Shown in pieces: positions 1-5,506 of a stretch of DNA of 5,506 bases. Position numbers and translations under genes: made by a program. Under the pieces are notes generated by a model. It had not been told where the DNA came from. It made no database searches and saw only the letters and a list, made by a program, of their open reading frames with translations. The stretch spans positions 1 to 5,506 of the forward strand of contig JAISTL010000187.1 in NCBI GenBank assembly GCA_031272615.1, in the 5' to 3' direction. Position 1 is the stretch's first letter, and each line of letters opens with the position of its first letter. Origin of the DNA: Methylobacteriaceae bacterium. Its GTDB lineage: Bacteria > Pseudomonadota > Alphaproteobacteria > Rhizobiales > Beijerinckiaceae.

Positions 1-1
1 G

Positions 2-1927
2 TCTCAGGACGGTCTGACGCCCCGGGAGCAGCTCAACGAAATCGCCGAGGCGGTGGCGCAACTGAATCACGACCAGCAGCGCCGCTGGCGGAAGCTGAAA
101 TCCGCCCTGAAAAAGGAGCGTATCGTTTTTGCCGACCCCTCGGATTTGACCCGGCGGGACAAACGCTGGATTGAAACATATTACATGGACAACCTGTTTC
201 CGGTGTTGTCCCCCCTTGCCGTCGACCCGGCGCATCCGTTCCCGTTCATCCCCAATCTCGGCCTGTCCATCGCCCTGCATCTCACGCCGTCAAAGAAGGG
301 CGGCAAACCCATCAACGCCCTGATCCGGCTTCCGGCCAATTCGCCGCGGGTGGTCCGGCTGCCCGAGAACGGCAAAACCACCCGGTTCATTCTGCTGGAA
401 CAGCTGGTGGTTCTTCAGGTCAACCGCCTGTTCCCCGGTTATACCGTGGACGGGCAGGGGGTGTTCCGGGTTATCCGCGACACCGACATCGACATGGAGG
501 AAGAGGCGGAAGACCTGGTACGCGTGGTGGAAAGCGCCCTCAAAAAGCGCCGCCGCGGCAATGTCATCCGCATGGAGGCCGACGCCGGAATGCCCGGGAG
601 CCTCAGGGAATTCCTGGCCAAGGCCCTGATGGTCACCCCCGACGAAGTGTTCATCCACGAGGGCATGATCGCTTTGCGCGACCTGTCGCAACTGGTTGCC
701 GTCGACCGCCCGGACCTCAAGTTTCCGCCCTATATCCCCCGCTTCCCGGAGCGCATCCGCGAGAAAAGCGGCGATTGCTTCGCCGCCATTCGTGACAAGG
801 ATTTCATCGTCCACCATCCCTATGAGTCCTTTGACGCGGTGGTGCAGTTCCTCAATCAGGCCGCCCGGGACCCGGATGTGGTCGCCATCAAGCAGACCCT
901 CTATCGCACCTCCTCGGATTCGCCCATCGTCAAGGCGCTGATGGAAGCGGCGGAAGACGGCAAGTTCGTCACCGCCTTGGTGGAGCTCAAGGCGCGGTTC
1001 GACGAGGAAGCCAATATCCGCTGGGCCCGCAACCTGGAGCGCGCCGGGGCGCAGGTGGTGTTCGGTTTCCGCGAACTGAAGACCCACGCCAAGCTGTCAT
1101 CGGTGGTGCGCCGCGAAGGGGGCGGGCTGGTCACCTACTGTCATGTGGGAACCGGCAATTACCACCCCATCAACGCCAAGATTTATACCGACCTTTCGTA
1201 TTTCACCAGTGACCCGGCCGTCGGCCGCGATGTCAACCGCATCTTCAATTTCATCACCGGTTACGCGGAACCGGCGCAGCTGGAACGCATGGCGCTGTCG
1301 CCGGTGACGCTGCGCAGCTCCATGGCCGAGCACATCCGCGAGGAAATCGCCCATGCCCGCGCCGGGCGCCCGGCGTCGATATGGCTGAAGTGCAATTCGC
1401 TGGTTGACCCGGAGATGATTGACCTGTTGTATGAAGCCGGCGGCGAAGGGGTGAAGGTTGACCTCATCGTCCGCGGTATCTGCTGCCTGAGGCCGGGAAT
1501 TCCGGGGCTTTCCGAAAACATCCGGGTCAAATCCATCGTCGGCCGGTTCCTGGAGCACAGCCGGGTGTATGTGTTCGGCAACGGCCGGCCGCTGCCCAAT
1601 CCGGACGCGCACGTGTACATCGCCTCCGCCGACCTGATGCCGCGCAATCTTGACCGCCGGGTGGAGGTGATGCTGCCCATCACCAATCCGACGGTGCATC
1701 AACAGGTGCTGGACCAGATTATGGTGGCGAATTTGCTGGACAACCAGTCCAGTTGGGCGGTATTGCCGAGCGGCGCCAGCGTGCGCGTCATTCCCGACCC
1801 ACGGGAAAAACCGTTCAACGCGCAGAACTATTTTATGACGAACCCCAGTCTTTCGGGGCGCGGCAAGGCCCTTCGCCTTTGGCGCCCGCGGGAACTGGTG
1901 AAGGATATGGGTAAGCAGGACAATTGA
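2..1927 (+). CDS. ppk1: Polyphosphate kinase 1, 3' part (5' end outside window)
   Basis: Ppk1 reversibly transfers the gamma-phosphate of ATP to a growing inorganic polyphosphate chain. The frame is open from base 2, and its first residues ([11 protein letters not shown]) match the end of the Ppk1 N-terminal domain. The GTG at 53 is therefore an internal codon, not the start. The window holds 641 codons; compared with the roughly 690-residue E. coli enzyme and somewhat longer alphaproteobacterial ones, I infer that about 80-90 residues are missing. In order come the rest of the N domain, the head domain (from about '[22 protein letters not shown]'), and the two phospholipase-D-like C domains. 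The likely phosphorylated histidine (E. coli His435) is in 'KTHAKL', codon 1085-1087. The second conserved histidine (His592) is in 'LEHSRVY', codon 1556-1558. Arginines matching the Mg/phosphate-binding pair are in 'QTLYR' (905-907) and 'KARFDEE' (995-997). 'HVGTGNYHP' and '[15 protein letters not shown]' are further family signatures. The gene looks intact within the window and is followed one base later by ppx. Confidence 0.97.
   Translation, partial: SQDGLTPREQLNEIAEAVAQLNHDQQRRWRKLKSALKKERIVFADPSDLTRRDKRWIETYYMDNLFPVLSPLAVDPAHPFPFIPNLGLSIALHLTPSKKGGKPINALIRLPANSPRVVRLPENGKTTRFILLEQLVVLQVNRLFPGYTVDGQGVFRVIRDTDIDMEEEAEDLVRVVESALKKRRRGNVIRMEADAGMPGSLREFLAKALMVTPDEVFIHEGMIALRDLSQLVAVDRPDLKFPPYIPRFPERIREKSGDCFAAIRDKDFIVHHPYESFDAVVQFLNQAARDPDVVAIKQTLYRTSSDSPIVKALMEAAEDGKFVTALVELKARFDEEANIRWARNLERAGAQVVFGFRELKTHAKLSSVVRREGGGLVTYCHVGTGNYHPINAKIYTDLSYFTSDPAVGRDVNRIFNFITGYAEPAQLERMALSPVTLRSSMAEHIREEIAHARAGRPASIWLKCNSLVDPEMIDLLYEAGGEGVKVDLIVRGICCLRPGIPGLSENIRVKSIVGRFLEHSRVYVFGNGRPLPNPDAHVYIASADLMPRNLDRRVEVMLPITNPTVHQQVLDQIMVANLLDNQSSWAVLPSGASVRVIPDPREKPFNAQNYFMTNPSLSGRGKALRLWRPRELVKDMGKQDN
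1916..1920 (+). promoter_or_regulatory. Probable ribosome binding site of ppx, inside the end of ppk1
   Basis: The bases CAGGA lie 8 bases before the ATG at 1929 and give a moderate Shine-Dalgarno match. They fall within the last codons of ppk1, so ribosomes finishing ppk1 pass over the site. This supports 1929 as the ppx start and suggests translational coupling, which is an inference from spacing alone. Confidence 0.5.
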
Positions 1928-1928
1928 A

Positions 1929-3437
1929 ATGATCGCACGCAGAACTTCCGAGTTTATTCCCGTCGGTATCGTCGACATCGGCTCCAACTCGGTGCGCCTG
2001 GTTGTCTACGAAGGTGAACTACGGGTTCCCGCCATCATCCATAATGAAAAGGTCATGTGCGGATTGGGCCGCAACGTCATGATCACCGGGATGCTGGAAG
2101 AGGAAGGCATGGCGTCGGCCATGGCCGCCATCGCCCGCTTCAGGAACCTGTGCGAGTTGATGCGGGTGGATTCGATCCGCATCATCGCCACGGCGGCGGT
2201 GCGCCAGGCCCGCAACGGCAAGGATTTTCTGGAGAGAATCCGGGCTTTCTGGGATGTTCCCATCGAGCTCATCTCCGGCGAGCGGGAAGCGCATCTCTCG
2301 TCTCTCGGCATTCATTCCGGCTTTTTCCGCCCTGACGGCGTTGTCGGGGACCTCGGCGGCGGCAGTTTGGAACTCGCGCGCGTCACGCCGGAGAGCGTCG
2401 AGCCGGGAGTGAGCCTGCCGCTGGGCGGTCTGGCCTTGCGGGATCTCTCATCCAATTCGCCCAAGGAAGCGGAAAAGATCACCGAAAAGGAACTGAAAAA
2501 AGCCGAAAAGCAGATAGAGGGCATGAAGGGCCGTTCTTTTTTCTGCGTCGGCGGCACTTGGCGCGCCATCGCCCGCATGCACCAGAATGTCACGAAGTAT
2601 CCGGTTTATTTCATGCACGGCTACGCCCGGAAGCGCGAGGAAATGCTGGATTTCCTCAAGGACATCGAGAAGGGCGGCGATGCCGTCAACAAGGCGACGG
2701 AAGAGGTGGATGACGAGCGCAAGCCGCTCATCATTTACGGCGCCTTGGTTTTGCGCGAGTTGCTCAAGCAGGGCAAACCCGAGGACGTGCTGATTTCCGC
2801 CACCGGTGTGCGTGACGGGGCCATGTTCGAGGCCCTGAACACCGAGGTGCAGGCCATCGACCCGTTGAGCGACGCGGTCGAGCGCCTGAGTCGTTTGCGC
2901 TCCCGCTCGGTGCGCCACGGTTACGAGCTCTTCCAGTGGGCCAAAACCTTCATCGACTCCCTCGGCCGGGACCCGGTGCCCTTCCAGGATCGCCTGCTGT
3001 TCAACGCCTGCCTCATCTCCGACATTTCCTGGCGCGCCCATCCGGATTACCGCGCCGACCACGCCACGGCGATTGTGGAATACGCTTATTTCCTGGGCCT
3101 TTCCCATCCGGAGCGGTGCTTTCTGGCCCTCTCGTGTCATTGCCGCTACAACGGCGCCAATGATTACGACCATGCCCCGGCGGGCCTGCGCAAGGTTGTC
3201 GGCGACAAACTGGGGGATTTCGCCAAGCTGTCGGGCGCGGTCAACCGTGTCGCCTACGGGCTTTCGGTGGGAATGCCGGATGTGCTGTCGCGCACGCCCA
3301 TGGTGTATAACGGCGGCAAAGTCGTCCTCACGCTTCCCCGGGAATTCGAGCAGCTCGCCAACGGCCGTCTGATCAGCCGGTTCCGCCAGTTGGGCAAGCT
3401 GTTGAAAATCCCGGTGACCATCGATATGCACTCGTGA
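1929..3437 (+). CDS. ppx: Exopolyphosphatase, Ppx/GppA family
   Basis: Cytoplasmic enzyme expected to release terminal phosphate from inorganic polyphosphate; some relatives also hydrolyse the 5' phosphate of pppGpp. It has 502 residues, close to E. coli Ppx (about 513) and longer than the two-domain forms of about 300. The N-terminal actin-like ATPase-fold half (about 1-305) carries the first phosphate-binding motif 'DIGSNSVRLVVY' (16-27). 'SGEREAHLSSLG' (116-127) has E120 as the probable catalytic base (E. coli Glu121). The second phosphate loop is 'GDLGGGSLEL' (140-149), and 'ATGVRDGAMFE' (291-301) matches the conserved late motif usually read as GLREG. A charged Lys/Glu-rich helix spans about 178-200. 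Residues from about 315 form the helical HD-like C-terminal domain, including 'DISWRAHPDYRADHA' (365-379). The ATG is one base after the ppk1 stop, and the DIGSN motif sits at the usual distance from it. Polyphosphate specificity is inferred from the neighbour ppk1; GppA activity cannot be excluded from sequence. Confidence 0.94.
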   Translation: MIARRTSEFIPVGIVDIGSNSVRLVVYEGELRVPAIIHNEKVMCGLGRNVMITGMLEEEGMASAMAAIARFRNLCELMRVDSIRIIATAAVRQARNGKDFLERIRAFWDVPIELISGEREAHLSSLGIHSGFFRPDGVVGDLGGGSLELARVTPESVEPGVSLPLGGLALRDLSSNSPKEAEKITEKELKKAEKQIEGMKGRSFFCVGGTWRAIARMHQNVTKYPVYFMHGYARKREEMLDFLKDIEKGGDAVNKATEEVDDERKPLIIYGALVLRELLKQGKPEDVLISATGVRDGAMFEALNTEVQAIDPLSDAVERLSRLRSRSVRHGYELFQWAKTFIDSLGRDPVPFQDRLLFNACLISDISWRAHPDYRADHATAIVEYAYFLGLSHPERCFLALSCHCRYNGANDYDHAPAGLRKVVGDKLGDFAKLSGAVNRVAYGLSVGMPDVLSRTPMVYNGGKVVLTLPREFEQLANGRLISRFRQLGKLLKIPVTIDMHS

Positions 3438-3498
3438 ACCGATGAAAGACCCGGGAGCGGATTTCGCTCCCGCCCGTGAACCCGCCTGACACACCGCC
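3438..3498 (+). other. 61-bp intergenic spacer between ppx and the ABC exporter gene
   Basis: This is the longest non-coding stretch in the window. It holds the inverted repeat at 3452-3472 and an in-frame TGA (3487-3489) just before the exporter ATG, which rules out an upstream extension of that gene. I see no convincing -35/-10 pair and no purine-rich Shine-Dalgarno sequence in the 20 bases before the ATG at 3499. Confidence 0.7.
3452..3472 (+). terminator. Perfect 8-bp inverted repeat, possible weak terminator or transcript-processing hairpin
   Basis: CGGGAGCG (3452-3459) and CGCTCCCG (3465-3472) are perfectly complementary around a 5-base loop, GATTT. The stem is GC-rich and begins 14 bases after the ppx stop, as expected of a terminator or an mRNA 3'-end stabiliser. 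It is followed by CCCGTGAACC rather than a run of T, so it is not a canonical intrinsic terminator. It may reduce read-through, protect the ppk1-ppx mRNA end, or separate expression of the exporter from the upstream pair. The function is inferred; the base pairing is seen directly. Confidence 0.5.
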
Positions 3499-5367
3499 AT
3501 GTTCCGTTATTTCGAAAAACTGGTGGATCCCTATCCGCCCGAAAAGCCCGTGATTCCGCCGAAGACGTTCTTCGCCTTCATCTGGCGGCTGATCGACGGC
3601 ATGCGGCTCTATCTGTTTCTCATCATGGTGCTGTCGGCGCTGCTCGGCGCCTTTGACGCCGCGCTGTTCGCCATCATGGGCTACGTGGTGAACTGGCTCG
3701 CCGATATCCGTCCGGACACCCTGTGGAATGCCCGCGGCTGGACTCTGCTGGCCGTCTCGCTGCTGGTGCTGCTGGGCGCGGCGTTGACCCTGGTGGCCAA
3801 TCTCTACCGTCTGCAGACGTTGGCGGGCAATTTCCCCATGCGTCTGCGGTGGAAGTTCCATCGTCTCATTCTTGAGCAAAGCATGGATTTCTTCCAGGAT
3901 GAATTCGCCGGCCGCGTGTCGGCCAAGGTGATGCAGACGGCGCTGGCGGTGCGCGAGGTGTGCTTTCAGGTGGCCGATATGGCCGCCTATGTCGGGGTGT
4001 ATTTCGTCACCATGCTGATGGCGGTGGCCGCGTTCGATCCGCGCCTTCTGCCGCCCTTCATCATCTGGCTGGTCTTTTACGGCGGGCTCCTGTGGTGGTT
4101 TGTGCCGCGCCTCGGCCGGGTGGCGCAGAACCAGGCCGACGCCCGCGCTCTGATGACCGGACGGGTCACCGACGCCTACACCAATATCATGACCGTGAAA
4201 CTCTTCGCCCATGCCGGGCGCGAGGCCGGGTACGCCCGGGAATCCATGGAGGAGTTCATGGTCCACGTCTATCGTCAGATGTATCTGGCGAGCCTCTATG
4301 AGAGTTTGGTGAGCCTGGTCAACAAGCTGCTGTTCCTCGGCACCGGCGGAGTCTCGTTGTGGTTGTGGAGCACCGGGGAGGTCGGCGCCGGGGCGGTGGC
4401 GGCGTCCGTCGCCATGTCCCTGCGCATCGACGGCCTCTCCCAGTGGGTGATGTGGAACATGATCGGCCTGTTTGAAAACGTCGGCACCGTGGCCGACGGC
4501 ATCAACACGCTGACCCGTGTCCCCAGTATCGCCGACCGGCCCGCCGCCGTTCCCCTCAGGGTGAGCGAGGGCGACGTGCGGTTTGAAAACGTGCGTTTCA
4601 CCTATAACGGCGTCAACCGTGAGCCGGTGATCAAGGACTTGTCGCTGCATGTGCATCCGGGAGAAAAGATTGGCCTGGTGGGGCGTTCCGGCGCCGGAAA
4701 ATCCACGCTGATCAATCTTCTGCTGAGGTTTTACGATGTGGACAGCGGCCGCATTCTCATCGACGGCCAGAACATCGCCGAAGTCACCCAGGAATCGCTG
4801 CGGGCGGCCATCGGCATGGTTACGCAGGATACCTCGCTGCTGCACCGCTCGGTGCGCGAGAACATCCTCTACGGGCGTCCCGACGCCGGAGAAGACGCCA
4901 TGCGCGCCGCCGCCCGCCGCGCCGAAGCCGATGAATTCATTGAGAACCTGTCGGATCCGTCGGGGCGGCGGGGTTATGACGCCCATGTCGGCGAACGGGG
5001 GGTCAAGCTGTCCGGCGGGCAGCGCCAACGCGTCGCCATCGCCCGTGTCATGCTCAAGGACGCGCCGATCCTGTTGCTGGACGAGGCGACGAGCGCCCTG
5101 GATTCCGAGGTGGAAGCCGCCATCCAGCAGAGTCTCTATCAGTTGATGGTGGGCAAAACCGTCATCGCCATCGCGCACCGGCTGTCCACCATCGCGGCGC
5201 TGGACCGCCTGATTGTGCTGGACAAGGGGCGCATCCTGGAGCAGGGTACCCACGCTGAACTGCTGGCGCTCGGCGGCCTGTACGCCCGCCTGTGGGAGCG
5301 GCAGAGCGGCGGATTCCTCGGTGATATGGCCGAGGACGCCCTTGTGGGCGGATTACGCAGAGAATAA
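3499..5367 (+). CDS. ABC exporter half-transporter (membrane domain fused to ATPase), substrate unknown
   Basis: Inner-membrane ATP-driven exporter of the MsbA/BmrA-like type, 622 residues, expected to work as a homodimer or with a partner half-transporter. A proline-rich cytoplasmic N-terminus ('VDPYPPEKPVIPPK', 9-22) leads into a membrane domain with about six hydrophobic segments near 36-66, 82-102, 157-179, 182-202, 270-290 and 295-322. The ATPase begins at about 358. It has Walker A 'GRSGAGKST' (395-403, Lys401), Q-loop Gln443 in 'VTQDTSLL', signature 'LSGGQ' (504-508), Walker B 'ILLLDE' (524-529, catalytic Glu529), D-loop 'SALD' and H-loop His560 in 'IAHRLST'. All are intact, so both ATP sites of a homodimer should be active. 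The ATG at 3499 is preceded in frame by TGA at 3487, and the next Met is residue 35, so this start is well fixed despite the lack of an SD sequence. Lipid, drug or peptide export are all possible; the sequence does not decide. Confidence 0.95.
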   Translation: MFRYFEKLVDPYPPEKPVIPPKTFFAFIWRLIDGMRLYLFLIMVLSALLGAFDAALFAIMGYVVNWLADIRPDTLWNARGWTLLAVSLLVLLGAALTLVANLYRLQTLAGNFPMRLRWKFHRLILEQSMDFFQDEFAGRVSAKVMQTALAVREVCFQVADMAAYVGVYFVTMLMAVAAFDPRLLPPFIIWLVFYGGLLWWFVPRLGRVAQNQADARALMTGRVTDAYTNIMTVKLFAHAGREAGYARESMEEFMVHVYRQMYLASLYESLVSLVNKLLFLGTGGVSLWLWSTGEVGAGAVAASVAMSLRIDGLSQWVMWNMIGLFENVGTVADGINTLTRVPSIADRPAAVPLRVSEGDVRFENVRFTYNGVNREPVIKDLSLHVHPGEKIGLVGRSGAGKSTLINLLLRFYDVDSGRILIDGQNIAEVTQESLRAAIGMVTQDTSLLHRSVRENILYGRPDAGEDAMRAAARRAEADEFIENLSDPSGRRGYDAHVGERGVKLSGGQRQRVAIARVMLKDAPILLLDEATSALDSEVEAAIQQSLYQLMVGKTVIAIAHRLSTIAALDRLIVLDKGRILEQGTHAELLALGGLYARLWERQSGGFLGDMAEDALVGGLRRE

Positions 5368-5368
5368 C

Positions 5369-5374
5369 AAGGAG
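5369..5374 (+). promoter_or_regulatory. Shine-Dalgarno sequence of the RidA-family gene
   Basis: AAGGAG begins 2 bases after the exporter stop and lies 11 bases before the ATG at 5386, but 17 bases before the alternative in-frame ATG at 5392. It therefore favours 5386. This is the clearest ribosome binding site in the window. Confidence 0.8.
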
Positions 5375-5385
5375 AACCTGTCAGC

Positions 5386-5506
5386 ATGAGTATGGTCGAC
5401 AACAGACTGAAAGAACTGGGCGTCACCCTTCCGACCCCGGCCAAGCCGATTGCCAATTATGTGCCCGCCGTCATCACCGGGAACCAGCTGGTGGTGTCCG
5501 GGCAGT
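5386..5506 (+). CDS. RidA/YjgF-family protein, N-terminal part (3' end outside window)
   Basis: Only 40 codons are present, from 'MSMVDNRLKELGVTLP' to 'NQLVVSGQ'. The segment 'ANYVPAVITGNQLVVSGQ' resembles the first strands of the RidA/YjgF/UK114 fold. The pattern 'L..LG.TLP.P..P.ANYVP' recalls the somewhat longer RidA-like subgroup common in Proteobacteria, annotated as putative translation-initiation inhibitor or endoribonuclease L-PSP. Classical RidA hydrolyses reactive enamine/imine intermediates made by PLP enzymes. The conserved arginine needed for that activity lies downstream of the window, so deaminase function cannot be assigned. The start at 5386 is preferred because of the AAGGAG at 5369. 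The gene begins 18 bases after the exporter stop, so the two are probably co-transcribed. Confidence 0.8.
   Translation, partial: MSMVDNRLKELGVTLPTPAKPIANYVPAVITGNQLVVSGQ

Noticed and set aside
53..55. GTG as a possible ppk1 start codon
   Set aside because: The frame continues upstream to the window edge with residues typical of Ppk1, and a start here would remove most of the N-terminal domain.
290..1987. Two minus-strand open frames (290-1087 and 1097-1987) opposite ppk1
   Set aside because: Both are antisense to the conserved catalytic core of Ppk1 and show no family resemblance of their own.
2448..3500. A 350-codon minus-strand open frame opposite ppx
   Set aside because: Low-complexity antisense composition with no domain motif, fully overlapping a convincing Ppx gene. 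It is a shadow frame.
3373..5253. A 626-codon open frame on the minus strand covering almost all of the ABC exporter gene
   Set aside because: Its translation is rich in His, Gln, Gly and Asp and has no recognisable motif. It lies antisense to a gene with every ABC motif intact. Long antisense frames are expected opposite GC-rich genes with strong third-position bias.
5392..5394. Second in-frame ATG as the start of the RidA-family gene
   Set aside because: It lies 17 bases from the AAGGAG, too far for a usual ribosome site; the ATG at 5386 is better placed.

Overview
The window is an ordinary-looking piece of a fairly GC-rich (roughly 60% by eye) bacterial chromosome. All genes lie on the plus strand and coding density is close to complete. 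Protein features suggest an alphaproteobacterium, perhaps Rhodospirillales-like. These are a ppk1-ppx pair in tandem, a Ppx with the 'DISWRAHPDYR' type of C-terminal domain, and an ABC exporter starting 'MFRYFEKLVDPYPP'. This placement rests on remembered family resemblance, not on a search.

Layout: (1) positions 2-1927 hold the 3' part of polyphosphate kinase ppk1, whose beginning lies off the left edge. (2) Positions 1929-3437 hold a complete Ppx/GppA-family exopolyphosphatase, one base after the ppk1 stop. (3) A 61-bp spacer (3438-3498) contains a perfect 8-bp inverted repeat without a T-tract. (4) Positions 3499-5367 hold a complete half-size ABC exporter with an N-terminal membrane domain and a C-terminal ATPase. 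(5) Positions 5386-5506 hold the first 40 codons of a RidA/YjgF-family protein, preceded by a good Shine-Dalgarno sequence and cut by the right edge.

The first two genes are a functional unit. Ppk1 reversibly polymerises the gamma-phosphate of ATP into inorganic polyphosphate, and Ppx removes terminal phosphates from the chain. Their near-contiguous arrangement implies co-transcription and probably translational coupling. The exporter and the RidA-like gene are close enough to be read from the same transcript, but nothing in their sequence ties them to polyphosphate metabolism.

I saw no mobile element, CRISPR array, tRNA, rRNA, phage gene or long repeat. All recognisable catalytic motifs are intact and no frameshift is apparent. 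I found no convincing undescribed system. The few points worth a second look are the spacer hairpin with the SD-less exporter start, the tight ppk1-ppx junction, and a Cys-His-Cys cluster in the Ppx C-terminal domain.
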